NCBI GenBank assembly: GCA_028690035.1
Contig: JAQVCA010000008.1
Coordinates: forward strand, 1-64,000
Source: Comamonas sp.
GTDB lineage: Bacteria > Pseudomonadota > Gammaproteobacteria > Burkholderiales > Burkholderiaceae_C
Direction: 5' to 3'
Length of the DNA stretch: 64,000 nt
Part shown: piece by piece, positions 1-8,230 of the stretch
Position numbering within the stretch: position 1 is the first letter of the stretch
Layout: the number at the start of each line of letters is the position of its first letter
Notes under the pieces: model-generated
What the model was told of the DNA's origin: nothing
Databases searched by the model: none
Seen by the model: the letters and a program-made list of their open reading frames with translations, nothing else
Position numbers and translations under genes: made by a program

Positions 1-56
1 CGGTTCAGGCGTGGGTCGCCCAGCTCTATCGTCTTGAACTCATCTTCCAGTCCCAC
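1..56 (-). CDS. IS4-family transposase, N-terminal fragment (runs off left edge)
   Basis: Reading leftward from a GTG at 56-54, the start MGLEDEFKTIELGDPRLN matches the N-terminal DNA-binding segment of Tn5/IS4-family transposases (pattern W/L-x-E-x-E-F...LGD-x-RLN). An AAGGAGA ribosome-binding site lies 5 bases before the GTG, which decides the start. Only 18 codons are inside the window, so catalytic DDE residues are not visible. The GTG start and the family call are inferences from a short stretch. Confidence 0.5.
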   Translation of the reverse strand, partial: MGLEDEFKTIELGDPRLN

Positions 57-128
57 TGCCGTCTCCTTGTGTACTCATCCAGGCAGGTTGCAGTTTAGAA
101 GCCGGGGACTTGTGTGTAATGGGATGCC
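1..128 (-). mobile_element. Left-truncated end of an IS4-family (IS50-like) insertion sequence
   Basis: The minus strand holds the first codons of a transposase and, outside them, a putative terminal repeat at 108-128. Read inward-out on the plus strand the repeat begins ACTTGTGTGTAA, resembling the IS50/Tn5 end ACTTGTGTATAA (known family feature). The reading frame of the neighbouring ATPase gene becomes protein-like only beyond this point, so the element appears to have inserted into that gene. The rest of the element lies left of the window, so its exact type and target duplication cannot be seen. Confidence 0.5.
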
Positions 129-1255
129 TATACCTATCTATCAGCAAGCTGCAGGAGAAATTTGCCGGAAAATGGCAGGAATTGTTCCGGCAGTTTGATA
201 ACTTGAAGACCCTGGGAATGCTGGGCGGCGTTTCTGTACCGCTTCGCCTTGCTTCTGGCATAGAGGCCAATATTAGCCACTTCAGTGACGGCCAATTTCA
301 GTCGGTCTACATCTATTCTATAGTCGAACTCTTTAAAGACCGCAATTGCCTGATCTTGCTGGATGAACCGGATGCTTTTCTTCACCCTGAATGGCAGTTT
401 GAGTTCTTGCGGCAGGTCTTCGACATCACTGATGCGGCGGCGAAAACCAGCCACGTTTTGATGAGCAGCCATAGCGCATCAACAATCACCTGCGCTAACG
501 AGAGCGTTATCAATTTGTTCGAGTTTGACGGTGAAAAGGTGGCGCTAACCAAGGTCAACAAGGCAGACATCATCAAGTCGTTGTCTGCTGGCTTGATTAC
601 TTTTTCCGAGAGTGAAGCGCGACTCAATATACAGCACGTGCTTAAAAACACTTCCGGGCCTGTTTTTTTCACAGAGGGCATTACGGATGAGATGATCCTT
701 GAAACCGCCTGGCAAAAGCTGTACCCGACGGTAAGACGTCCCTTCGAGATACAAAACGCATTTAGCTGTGGATTCCAGCGCAATCTTGTTAAAGATAACG
801 CGTTGTATCAAAACCATCCGGGCCGGACCTTTTTTGCCCTTTTCGATTTTGACGAAGCTTACAACGACTGGAATCAACTCGGCCAAGACGTTCAAACCGA
901 CCCCGCCCTTTGCCTTACGAAGAAACGCAATGGCTGCGAAAGTTATGCGCTTTTGCTGCCCGTTCCCGTGGTCGGCCAGATCAGAGGGCAGGTCATCAAC
1001 CCTCACACTGGAGGTAATTTCGGGGGCAAGTCGCTTCTAACCATTGAGCTTCTTTTTCACGGCGTGCCAGGTCTTGATGCTTATTTCACTATTGATACAG
1101 AGCGTACAGATGGATTTATAAAGTTCATCAGTGATAGCCAAAAGACAACCTTTGCACGGGATGTCGTACCGAGTCTTGATGCAACACATTTCGAGGCATT
1201 TCGCCCGATTTTTGATTTCGTCCTTTCGAAATGTCATCAAGGGCCAGCCACGTGA
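119..1255 (+). CDS. 5'-truncated OLD-like ATPase with TOPRIM domain
   Basis: The visible protein begins after the nucleotide-binding P-loop would be expected. It retains the C-terminal half of an ABC-type ATPase: Walker B LILLDEPDAFLHP and an H-loop region (HVLMSSHS). A TOPRIM-like module follows, with FFTEGITDE and an FDFDEAYNDW acidic pair. OLD-family nucleases combine these two domains. No Walker A motif occurs before it; instead an IS4-like end abuts it near 128, and the frame has a stop at 35-37 upstream. The open frame can start at TTG 110 or ATG 119 but is probably a remnant. Its stop overlaps the next gene by 25 bases, so the two were likely one operon. Such ATPase-nucleases often act in phage defence; here the role is inferred and function is doubtful. 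Confidence 0.65.
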   Translation: MGCLYLSISKLQEKFAGKWQELFRQFDNLKTLGMLGGVSVPLRLASGIEANISHFSDGQFQSVYIYSIVELFKDRNCLILLDEPDAFLHPEWQFEFLRQVFDITDAAAKTSHVLMSSHSASTITCANESVINLFEFDGEKVALTKVNKADIIKSLSAGLITFSESEARLNIQHVLKNTSGPVFFTEGITDEMILETAWQKLYPTVRRPFEIQNAFSCGFQRNLVKDNALYQNHPGRTFFALFDFDEAYNDWNQLGQDVQTDPALCLTKKRNGCESYALLLPVPVVGQIRGQVINPHTGGNFGGKSLLTIELLFHGVPGLDAYFTIDTERTDGFIKFISDSQKTTFARDVVPSLDATHFEAFRPIFDFVLSKCHQGPAT

Positions 1256-2244
1256 GTTACCCCAAGTCCTGGAAAAGCTACTCGGACCAACTGGATCAGT
1301 TGATTGACCGAGGCATGGCCGTCACCGACCGGGCTCGGGCGCTGGATTACCTGGAGCGCATTGGCTACTACCGCCTCAGCGGTTACTGGTTCGCGTTCCG
1401 CGAGCGCAGCGAGCCTTTATGCTTGTTGGATGAGCACGGTCGCAAGCCGAAGAAGTTGCGCGAAGAGCGCATCGCCCTTGATGCCTTCCGGGCTGGGACC
1501 ACCTTCCAGAATGCGGTGGACCTGTACGTGTTTGACAAGCAGCTTCGGCTCCTTGTCATGGACGCGCTGGAACGCATTGAAGTCGCGCTGCGCGTGGACG
1601 TGTCCCACACCCTTGGGCAACTTGACCGCTTTGCCTACCTCAAGCCCGAGCTCTTCCACGACGAGTTCAGCGTCAAGTTGGACAAGGATTCCGGCGTCAC
1701 CCGGCACCACGAGTGGCTGGGCAAGCATGCCCAGTTGATCGGCCGATCCAGGGAAGAATTCGTTCGGCACAACCGCGCGAAATACGGCCTACCACTGGCG
1801 ATCTGGGTGGCCTGCGAGGTGTGGGACTTCGGCACGCTTTCGACGCTGTTCAACGGCCTTCGCGAGGCCGAGCAAGACACGATTGCCAGCCAGTACGGCG
1901 TGAGCAACGGCCGGGTTTTCGCGACATGGCTGCGAAGCCTGAACTATCTGCGCAATGTCTGTGCGCACCACAGCCGTCTCTGGAATCGGAACATCGTCGA
2001 TCAGCCGAAGCTGCCATCGTCTGCAGAGCAGGCCTGGGTCACACCGTTTGAGACCGATGCGCACGCGCGGGCACGCTGCTTCTTGCTCTTGAAGATCACC
2101 CGACATCTGCTGGGCGTGGTCAATCCTCGGTCGAGCTGGCCTGATCGGATGAAAGCGCATCTGCTCGCCTTCCCCGATCTCTCTCACCTCGGCCTGAACC
2201 TGGCGGGCATGGGCGCCCCTGGTGGGTGGGAGGCAGACTGGTGA
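1231..2244 (+). CDS. Abi_2 / AbiD-AbiF family abortive infection protein
   Basis: The 337-aa product starts like Abi_2 proteins: an aromatic/Lys segment (YPKSWKSYSDQLDQLIDRGM), then the conserved YLERIGYYRLSGYWF block near residues 40-55 and, near residues 240-260, the SLNYLRNVCAHHSRLWNR motif. The RN-x4-H-like element also appears in HEPN-type RNases. AbiD/AbiF proteins of lactococci abort phage infection. The ATG lies inside the end of the ATPase gene (25-base overlap), pointing to translational coupling. The stop is 10 bases before the ICE attachment repeat, so this gene is outside the ICE and its downstream flank was replaced by ICE DNA. Confidence 0.85.
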   Translation: MSSRASHVSYPKSWKSYSDQLDQLIDRGMAVTDRARALDYLERIGYYRLSGYWFAFRERSEPLCLLDEHGRKPKKLREERIALDAFRAGTTFQNAVDLYVFDKQLRLLVMDALERIEVALRVDVSHTLGQLDRFAYLKPELFHDEFSVKLDKDSGVTRHHEWLGKHAQLIGRSREEFVRHNRAKYGLPLAIWVACEVWDFGTLSTLFNGLREAEQDTIASQYGVSNGRVFATWLRSLNYLRNVCAHHSRLWNRNIVDQPKLPSSAEQAWVTPFETDAHARARCFLLLKITRHLLGVVNPRSSWPDRMKAHLLAFPDLSHLGLNLAGMGAPGGWEADW

Positions 2245-2253
2245 ACACAGGCA

Positions 2254-2261
2254 ATAAAAAA
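2254..2261. repeat. Putative ICE attachment repeat (trb-side end)
   Basis: The octamer ATAAAAAA (TTTTTTAT on the other strand) sits 10 bases after the abi stop codon and is repeated exactly at 46283-46290 upstream of the integrase gene. Tn4371-family ICEs are known to integrate at TTTTTCAT-like sites, and this differs from that by one base. The sequence is simple, so chance identity is possible; position beside both ends of the ICE gene set is the main support. Confidence 0.6.
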
Positions 2262-2492
2262 TGGCCAGTGTCAAGCCTTTCGTGCAAGCCACGCGAGGCT
2301 TGAAACCATATACAGGGCAGTAGGTTAGCTCTGTTTCATGCCGCTCGCAGAGAATGCGGCGTTGTGGGCTGGGAGCCACATAAGAGCCTGGAGAAAGCAA
2401 GCCGGGTCGCGTTGCAGCGATGGAAATTGCCAAGGGCTGGCTGGGTTGCTCAGTCATCTTAGCCCATTCCCTCGCAGCCCATCCAGAACGAA
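2262..2492. other. ICE end region without genes
   Basis: Between the attachment repeat and the trb operon terminator I see no convincing gene. A 7-bp inverted repeat TCAAGCC/GGCTTGA lies at 2271-2277 and 2297-2303 close to the ICE end and could be an integrase/excisionase arm site or a terminator; neither is shown. Confidence 0.4.
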
Positions 2493-2519
2493 GAACGCGC
2501 AGCGTTGGGCTGCGCGTTC
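2493..2519 (-). terminator. Perfect hairpin after the trb operon
   Basis: GAACGCGCAGC (2493-2503), 5-nt loop, GCTGCGCGTTC (2509-2519) form a perfect 11-bp GC-rich stem 31 bases beyond the DUF2274 stop codon. On the minus strand it is followed by the T-rich TTCGTTCT rather than a clean T-run, so termination is likely but not certain. Confidence 0.5.
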
Positions 2520-2550
2520 GAAGGATGGTCAGTCTGGTTCCAGTGCATCT

Positions 2551-2796
2551 TCAGCTTGGCTTCGGCGGCAAGGCCTTGCTGGCGTTTCCTCTTCTGAATC
2601 CCCGATCCCCCGCCAGGAATGCCTCCAACATGTGCGGGATCAGCGTCGAGGCATCGACCGCCTCGCCATACGCCTGCGCATGCAGCGCGGCGTAGCGGTC
2701 GAGATCGGCTTTCAAGCTGGCCGGGCAAGCGAAGGTCAGCTTGACGCTTTCGGTCTTGGGTAGCGGCCCCAGCCGCAGTTTCTTGGTCGTGCTCAT
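2551..2796 (-). CDS. DUF2274 family protein (last gene of trb operon)
   Basis: This 81-aa protein ends the trb operon in Tn4371-type ICEs, where it is almost always next to trbI. It has a ribbon-helix-helix-like core (SVKLTFACPASLKADLDRYAA, residues 18-38) followed by a helix ending MLEAFL and a basic tail. No signal peptide or membrane segment is visible. Its ATG overlaps the trbI stop by 4 bases, so it is translated with the mating-pair genes. Function is unknown; the RHH-like fold suggests DNA binding and possible regulation, which is inference. Confidence 0.85.
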   Translation of the reverse strand: MSTTKKLRLGPLPKTESVKLTFACPASLKADLDRYAALHAQAYGEAVDASTLIPHMLEAFLAGDRGFRRGNASKALPPKPS

Positions 2797-4070
2797 CGCG
2801 AAGTCCCCTTGTTGAAGAACAGTGGCTGGTAAGGCCGCAGCACCAGATCACGGTTGACGATGATGCGTACCGGCAAGCCGGAGCGGCTGGTCAACGTGGG
2901 CTGGATGTTGAGGTTGCGCCGGGTCACTTCCTGGCCGACTTGGTTCACTGTGTCCTGCAGGCTGTCGCGTCCAGCGATGATGACGCGATCACCGTCCTGG
3001 CGGTTCTCGGGTGCGGCCAGTTCGGCGCCTACGCCCAGCAACGTGGTCAGAACGGCACCGGTAAAGATCCGATCCCAATGCCAGTCCACGTCGTCTTCCA
3101 GACCGGCATAGCCTGCCGGATCGGTGCCGACCAGGTTGTCGAGCGTGAGCGAAGACGTGTCCGGCAGGATGATGCGGTTCCACACCACCTGCACGCGGCT
3201 CTGGCCGTAGCTGACCTGGCTGTTGTACTTGCCCAGGATGCGCGAGCCCTGCGGGATCAGCAGGAACTTGCCAGTGGCCGTGTCGTAAATCGGCTCCGTC
3301 ACCGTGGCGATTACGTCGCCCGGCAGGTCGGACTTGATGCCCGTCACCAAAGCTCCGGCTATGACGGTTCCAGCCATCACCTGATACGGCGAGGTGGGCA
3401 TTTGCAGGTTGCCGGAGTTACGGGTTTCCGTAGAGCCGCCCGTCAGGAACGCCTCTTTCTGGTCTTGCCGGTTCTGCACGGCAGTTGGATCAGCGGGCTG
3501 GGCCGCCGTCGAGGCCGGGCCAGCGGCCAGCGGATCGAACGCAGCATTGGCAGCGAAGCCTGGTGCGGCAGCGACCTGCGACTGCGCCACGGGCGCTGCC
3601 TGCGTGGAACCAGTGGAGAAGAACACCGATGAAGCCGCAGCCGCTTCTGCTTCCTTGCGCAGCGCATCGTTAGGGTCGTAGCCCGGCGCGGCATAGGTGG
3701 CGGCGACCGGCTGCTGCGAATTGACGATGGCTGGCCCCAGGTCGCCGGGTAAAGGAGGCCCCAGCTCCGGCACGTCGGGCGGCAGCGCTGGCAGCTTGGA
3801 GTAATCCGTCGGCAACGCATCCAGTCCTTCGGAGCGTGAGACGCGATCCACGTTGTACAGCTCCGTGGATTCGCCCGCACCGCGTTGCTGCGGTTGCAGC
3901 GACCAGATCAGCGCGCCCATCACGCCAACCGACAGACCGCCGACGAGGATGGCCAGCGTGCGCCGGTTCAGGCGCGTGACCGGGCGCGGTTGGGCGCGCA
4001 GCACCACCGCCTCGGGTGCCACCTTGTCCGCCTGCGGCGTGGCAAGGTCGGGAATGTCGTCCTGGCTCAT
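2793..4070 (-). CDS. trbI: TrbI, VirB10-like conjugative channel protein
   Basis: The 425-aa product has a cytoplasmic N-terminus, one membrane helix at about residues 39-59 (TLAILVGGLSVGVMGALIW), a long Pro/Ala-rich periplasmic linker (70-210) and a conserved C-terminal VirB10/TrbI domain. That domain includes the VMAGTVIAGALVTGI and IPQGSRILGKYNSQVSYGQ segments. VirB10 proteins span the envelope and link inner-membrane ATPases to the outer-membrane pore of type IV secretion systems. It lies 2 bases after trbG and overlaps DUF2274. Length is normal for the family and the gene looks intact. Confidence 0.95.
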   Translation of the reverse strand: MSQDDIPDLATPQADKVAPEAVVLRAQPRPVTRLNRRTLAILVGGLSVGVMGALIWSLQPQQRGAGESTELYNVDRVSRSEGLDALPTDYSKLPALPPDVPELGPPLPGDLGPAIVNSQQPVAATYAAPGYDPNDALRKEAEAAAASSVFFSTGSTQAAPVAQSQVAAAPGFAANAAFDPLAAGPASTAAQPADPTAVQNRQDQKEAFLTGGSTETRNSGNLQMPTSPYQVMAGTVIAGALVTGIKSDLPGDVIATVTEPIYDTATGKFLLIPQGSRILGKYNSQVSYGQSRVQVVWNRIILPDTSSLTLDNLVGTDPAGYAGLEDDVDWHWDRIFTGAVLTTLLGVGAELAAPENRQDGDRVIIAGRDSLQDTVNQVGQEVTRRNLNIQPTLTSRSGLPVRIIVNRDLVLRPYQPLFFNKGTSR

Positions 4071-4072
4071 GC

Positions 4073-5065
4073 TCAGTTCCTCCCGGCAATGCCATCCGTG
4101 CGCTCGATGCGCACCACATCGCCCTTGTCGGCCCCCAGGCGCAGTTCTGCCGCACCGAACAGGCGATCCACGATGTAGTACGGCGAGCGGAAGCGATAGT
4201 TCACCAGTTGCCCATCCCCCTGCGCACCGATGACGAACAGTGGGGGCAGTTCGCCCTGGGCGATGCCTGCCGGGAACTGGATATAGACCTTCTCTCCATC
4301 ATCGAAGGCGCGCAGCGGCTTCCACGGTGGATTGCTGCCGCTGATTGCATAGCGAAATCGGATGTTCTCCAGAGACAGGCCCGCATCGACCGGCGCGGCA
4401 GCGTTGGCGGCTTGCGCCTGGCGCTGCAAGGCCAGCATCCGATCCTTGGGATAGTCCCATGACACCGAAGCCATCCATGCCTTGTCGGTCGAAGTCAGTT
4501 CCAGCAGGTACGTCCTGCGACTGGTGGTGATGACCAGATTGGTCTTCAAGCTGGAACGGATAGGTTTGACCAGCACATTGACCCGCAGATCGGCCCCGCT
4601 GCCGCTGGAGGTGTCACCCACGATCCAGCGCACGGTATCGCCCGCAGCGACCGTCACCAGTTCCTCGCCAGGCTGGAGCGCGATCACCGTCACGCGGCCC
4701 ACCGACGCATAGACCTGGTACAGCGCGCCATCGGTGAAGGGCCAGACCTGGATCGCATTGACGTAGCCCTCGCGGGTCGGTGCGATGCGTGCTTCGGCAT
4801 TGGCGCGGGAGACGCGCACCTTCTCGTCGGCAGGCTCCGGTGCCGCCGGGGCCGCATCGACGTCCGGCAGCGGTTTCAACTGCGCTGGCAATGCCAACGG
4901 CTCGGGCACCGCCACAACTTCGATGGGCTTGGGCGGCTCGGGCAATGGTTGAGCCTGGATCGGCTCATCGAGTGATATCACAGGCGGCGGCTTGCCCTGC
5001 GTGGCGCAGCCCGCAAGTCCCAGCAGGATTAACGGCAAAGCGTAAAAACGGAAAGGCACACTCAT
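4073..5065 (-). CDS. trbG: TrbG, VirB9-like outer-membrane channel protein
   Basis: The 330-aa protein starts with a lipoprotein-type signal (hydrophobic FYALPLILLGLAGC, Cys20 as the lipobox cysteine), followed by a Pro-rich linker and a VirB9/CagX domain. This contains the FTDGALYQVYASVGRVTVIALQ region near residue 110 and a C-terminal part with NYRFRSPYYIVDRLF. VirB9 homologues assemble with VirB7/VirB10 into the outer-membrane core complex. Its start overlaps the trbF stop by 4 bases. Length is typical for Tn4371-type TrbG, and no defect is visible. Confidence 0.95.
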   Translation of the reverse strand: MSVPFRFYALPLILLGLAGCATQGKPPPVISLDEPIQAQPLPEPPKPIEVVAVPEPLALPAQLKPLPDVDAAPAAPEPADEKVRVSRANAEARIAPTREGYVNAIQVWPFTDGALYQVYASVGRVTVIALQPGEELVTVAAGDTVRWIVGDTSSGSGADLRVNVLVKPIRSSLKTNLVITTSRRTYLLELTSTDKAWMASVSWDYPKDRMLALQRQAQAANAAAPVDAGLSLENIRFRYAISGSNPPWKPLRAFDDGEKVYIQFPAGIAQGELPPLFVIGAQGDGQLVNYRFRSPYYIVDRLFGAAELRLGADKGDVVRIERTDGIAGRN

Positions 5066-5766
5066 GGTTTCACTCCTTCAGAAGAATCCAGTTCACGGCT
5101 CCACGACAAGCCATTGACGTAGATGCCCAGCGGGTTGCGGCGCAGGCGTTCTTCGGTGCGCGGGGTCTGCTGCACGATGGACACCACCGCCGTCCATCGC
5201 TCCAACCCGGCAGCCGCTCCATTGACGTAGCGGCGTTCCGTCCAGCGCACGTTGAAAGACGCATCGCTGGCGCGTACCACGCTGGTGATCTGTACCGTCA
5301 CCGACTCCTTGCCGATGCGGGCGAACGGGTCATTCACCCGCGCATAGTCGTTGAGCACCGCCGCGCCCCGGTCGGTGGTGTAGTCGTAGGCATCGAGCCA
5401 GTTCTGCCGCACGACGATGGGGTCGATGGACAACGACCGCACCAGCGTCATGAAGCGCGCGATGTGGTGTGCCGTCTGCGCATCGGTGGGCCGGTACGGC
5501 GTGGCCGCTTCGCCCACGGTGCGTACCTGGCCGGACTGATCGACCTCGATGACATAGGGCGTAACGATGGACTGGGCCGATCGCCACACCAGGCCACCGG
5601 CCATCAGCAACGCGAGTACCAGGCAGCCGAAGGCCATCAACCGCCAGTTCTTGGCCTGCACGCGGGCCGAGCCGATGCGCTCGTCCCACTCTTGGGCAGC
5701 GGCTTGATACGGAGTGGCAGGCTGCGGCGTGTCGGCATAGCGCACCTGCGGTCGTTTGAATCGCAT
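5062..5766 (-). CDS. trbF: TrbF, VirB8-like assembly factor
   Basis: The 234-aa protein has a short cytoplasmic N-terminus, one transmembrane helix (about residues 43-63, LMAFGCLVLALLMAGGLVW) and a periplasmic VirB8/TrbF domain with PTDAQTAHHIARFMTLVR and NVRWTERRYVNG. VirB8 proteins nucleate assembly of the secretion channel in the inner membrane. It overlaps trbG by 4 bases and follows trbL after 17 bases. Length and domain layout match the family, and it looks intact. Confidence 0.95.
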   Translation of the reverse strand: MRFKRPQVRYADTPQPATPYQAAAQEWDERIGSARVQAKNWRLMAFGCLVLALLMAGGLVWRSAQSIVTPYVIEVDQSGQVRTVGEAATPYRPTDAQTAHHIARFMTLVRSLSIDPIVVRQNWLDAYDYTTDRGAAVLNDYARVNDPFARIGKESVTVQITSVVRASDASFNVRWTERRYVNGAAAGLERWTAVVSIVQQTPRTEERLRRNPLGIYVNGLSWSRELDSSEGVKP

Positions 5767-5783
5767 GGAGTTCTCCTTGAAAG

Positions 5784-7163
5784 TCAGCTATCGGAATCCC
5801 GCAGGCTCGGGCCTTGGCCCGAGCCGCCGCCGTCGCCACCGCGCAGCGTGTGCGCAGCGGTGGTGGTGGCTTGGGTGAGTTGTTGGCGGCGTTGCAGGCG
5901 CTTGGCCCAGCCGGGTTGTTCCTGCTTCTGCGCGCTGGCATCGCCAGCGGCGGCTTGCCCGGAACCGGCAGCGCCACCGCCTGAGCCGCCATCGGCACCA
6001 GAGCCTTGCCAGCCTGCTTTGAATAGCGCGGCCGCCTTGGCTGCCGCCGCTTTGATGCCTGCACCAGCGCGTTGGCCTGCCGTCTGTGCGCCGCCCTTGG
6101 CGACACTGCCCAGCCCTGCCATCGCGCCCTTGGCACCGCCGCCCGCAGCGGCGGAACCGGCCTGGAAAGCCGACTTCGCGCTGCCAGCCGCCGAGGTCGC
6201 GGCCCGCGCGCCAGCCCCGGCGAGCTTGGCTGCAGCCGGTGCCATGCGCGCTCCGGCCATCACAGCACCGCCCACGCCGGTAGCTGCGGCACCTACTGCA
6301 ACCGCCGCGCCTGCGGCACCAATCGCAGCACCGGCCATCGCCCCGGCACCCAACTGCGGTGCGCCGGAGACCAGCCCGGTTGCGATGCCTGGGCCGAAGA
6401 TTCCCAACGCCAGCAGCGTGAGCGAGGCCAGCATGATGACCACCGCATGGTCGATGGACGGCTCGGCTGGATGCACCTGGAACTCGGCGAACAGGCCCGA
6501 GCCGATGCCGACGATGACGGCCAGCACCAGCACCTTGATCCCTGACGACACCACGTTGCCCAGCACTTTCTCAGCGAGGAAGCTGGTCTTGTTCCAAAGC
6601 GCGAACGGCACCAGCACGAAGCCCGCGAGCGTGGTCAGCTTGAACTCGATCAGCGTGATGAAAAGCTGGATCGCCAGCACGAAGAAACACAGGATCACCA
6701 CCGCCCAGGCCAGGAACATGACCACGATGGGCGTCATGTTCACGAACACCTCGGGGAAGCCCGCCATGTCGCTGATCTGCTCAAGAATGGGGGCCGCCGC
6801 GTCGATGCCGGTCTTGGCCAAGCGTCCCGGTTGCAGGAATTCGCCCATGCTCATCGTAGAGCCGCTGGCCGTCAGGCCCAGGCCCGCGAACGAGCGGAAG
6901 ACGATGCTGGCCAGCCAGTTGAAGTTGTTGATGATGTAGGCGAAGGCGCCGACGTAGAGCACCTTGCGCAGTAGCTTGGCGATCACGTCATCGCCCTGGC
7001 CGGTGGCGTGGCTCATCGCCCAGTACAGCCCGGCAATCGTCATGTCGATGACGATCAGCGTGGCGGTGAGGAACGCGACTTCGCCCTGCAGCAGCCCAAA
7101 GCCCGAGTCGATGTAACGCGAGAAGGTAGCGAGAAATCGGTCGATCACTGTCACGTCATTCAT
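5784..7163 (-). CDS. trbL: TrbL, VirB6-like polytopic membrane protein
   Basis: The 459-aa product carries about six hydrophobic segments between residues 20 and 270, consistent with the TrbL/VirB6 inner-membrane channel component. The C-terminal 180 residues are Ala/Gly-rich low-complexity sequence, as in other P-type TrbL proteins. VirB6 homologues help substrate DNA cross the inner membrane. The gene overlaps the trbK-like stop by 4 bases. No frameshift is apparent, although the low-complexity tail makes small changes hard to judge. Confidence 0.95.
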   Translation of the reverse strand: MNDVTVIDRFLATFSRYIDSGFGLLQGEVAFLTATLIVIDMTIAGLYWAMSHATGQGDDVIAKLLRKVLYVGAFAYIINNFNWLASIVFRSFAGLGLTASGSTMSMGEFLQPGRLAKTGIDAAAPILEQISDMAGFPEVFVNMTPIVVMFLAWAVVILCFFVLAIQLFITLIEFKLTTLAGFVLVPFALWNKTSFLAEKVLGNVVSSGIKVLVLAVIVGIGSGLFAEFQVHPAEPSIDHAVVIMLASLTLLALGIFGPGIATGLVSGAPQLGAGAMAGAAIGAAGAAVAVGAAATGVGGAVMAGARMAPAAAKLAGAGARAATSAAGSAKSAFQAGSAAAGGGAKGAMAGLGSVAKGGAQTAGQRAGAGIKAAAAKAAALFKAGWQGSGADGGSGGGAAGSGQAAAGDASAQKQEQPGWAKRLQRRQQLTQATTTAAHTLRGGDGGGSGQGPSLRDSDS

Positions 7164-7474
7164 GGCACGTCCCCCTCGAAGGGCATGGCGTCCTGGTCAC
7201 TGATGGGTGTGTCGAAGCTCGGCGGGATCGGCGGCAGATCGGCCAGCGTGCGGAACTCGTCAGGCCCGGTTTCACCGGCGAAGAAGCGCCGCCGGAAAGC
7301 GTCGGCCGCGGCCAGGCAGGCGTCTTCGCCTGCGGCCGTCTTGTCGGCGGCACACTGCGCACGCAAAGCCTTTAGCCGCACGGGATCGGCGACCAGGGCA
7401 GCGGCCAGGTCTTCGGTCGGCTGCTGGCTGCAAGCGACCAGTAGCACGGACAGCAGCAAGGAAACGCATCGCAT
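7160..7474 (-). CDS. trbK: TrbK-like entry exclusion lipoprotein
   Basis: The 104-aa protein begins MRCVSLLLSVLLVACS, a lipoprotein signal with Cys15 as the likely lipidated residue. The mature part has a conserved pattern ADPxRLKxLRxQC...G...C...RFF. TrbK-type proteins sit in the envelope of a host carrying the element and block uptake from a second donor. The gene lies between trbJ and trbL, the usual place for trbK. The same ADP-RL-LR-QC...C...RFF pattern recurs in the 88-aa lipoprotein at 15058-15324, so the two appear related. The trbK label is by position and pattern. Confidence 0.8.
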   Translation of the reverse strand: MRCVSLLLSVLLVACSQQPTEDLAAALVADPVRLKALRAQCAADKTAAGEDACLAAADAFRRRFFAGETGPDEFRTLADLPPIPPSFDTPISDQDAMPFEGDVP

Positions 7475-7486
7475 GGCCGTCTCCCG

Positions 7487-8230
7487 TCAGTTGCCGTAGA
7501 AATCCACGCGCTGCGGCGTGTAGGGCGTGCCATCACCCAGAAAGCGGCGCGTCACTTCACGGCCACGTTCGACTGCCGCTGCTTGGCGTGCCAGTTCCAG
7601 TGCGGCGGCGCGTTCCTGCGTGATCTGGAGTTGCTGCGCCTGGATGGACTGCTTGGCCTGCAAGGCCAGAAGCTGGTTGGTCGCCTGCATGGCTTGCAGC
7701 GCGCCGGTGGCGGACTGACTCTGGCTGACCAGATCGGACAGCGCACTTTCGTCTTGCGCCAGGTTCTGCGACACCTGCGCCTGCATCCGCATCGCGGTGT
7801 GCAGGCCGTTCAGCGTGTTCTTCCAGCGCTCCTGCGCGTCGCGCAGCATCTGGTCGCCGCTGACGGTCGCGGCATACTGCTCCGGGTACAGCCGGGCGAA
7901 GGTGGCATCCATGCTCTGCACGTCGTAGGCCAGGCCGCGCGCCTCGGCGATCAGGCGTTCGGTGGTCGCCAGCGTCGAACGCAGGCGATTGACGATGTTG
8001 AAGTCCAGATTCGCCAGATTGCGCGCCTGGTTCATCAGCATCTGCGCTTCGTTCTGAAGCTGGTTGATCTGGTTGTTGATCTGCTCCAGCGTGCGCACGG
8101 CGGTCAGCGTGTTCTGCACAAAGTTGGATGGGTCGAACACCGTCAGCGCCGACGCAGGCGGTGAGGCCAGCAGCGATACCGACAACACGGCGGCGAGCGA
8201 GACGGACAGCAAACGGGATTGGGCTTTCAT
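7487..8230 (-). CDS. trbJ: TrbJ, VirB5-like minor pilus protein
   Basis: The chosen ATG at 8230 gives 247 aa starting MKAQSRLLSVSLAAVLSVSL, a signal peptide ending near PPASA. An earlier in-frame start would add 25 residues that hide this signal and overlap trbE further, so it is rejected. The mature part is a long helical/coiled-coil protein (Gln/Asn/Ala-rich) typical of TrbJ/VirB5, ending RRFLGDGTPYTPQRVDFYGN. VirB5-type proteins cap the conjugative pilus and take part in host contact. The ATG overlaps the trbE stop by 4 bases. Confidence 0.93.
   Translation of the reverse strand: MKAQSRLLSVSLAAVLSVSLLASPPASALTVFDPSNFVQNTLTAVRTLEQINNQINQLQNEAQMLMNQARNLANLDFNIVNRLRSTLATTERLIAEARGLAYDVQSMDATFARLYPEQYAATVSGDQMLRDAQERWKNTLNGLHTAMRMQAQVSQNLAQDESALSDLVSQSQSATGALQAMQATNQLLALQAKQSIQAQQLQITQERAAALELARQAAAVERGREVTRRFLGDGTPYTPQRVDFYGN

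Noticed and set aside
4780-6939. 719-codon plus-strand open frame
   Set aside because: It is antisense to trbF and trbL, which have clear family motifs; its composition is the Pro/Ala/Arg-rich type expected from GC-rich antisense frames.
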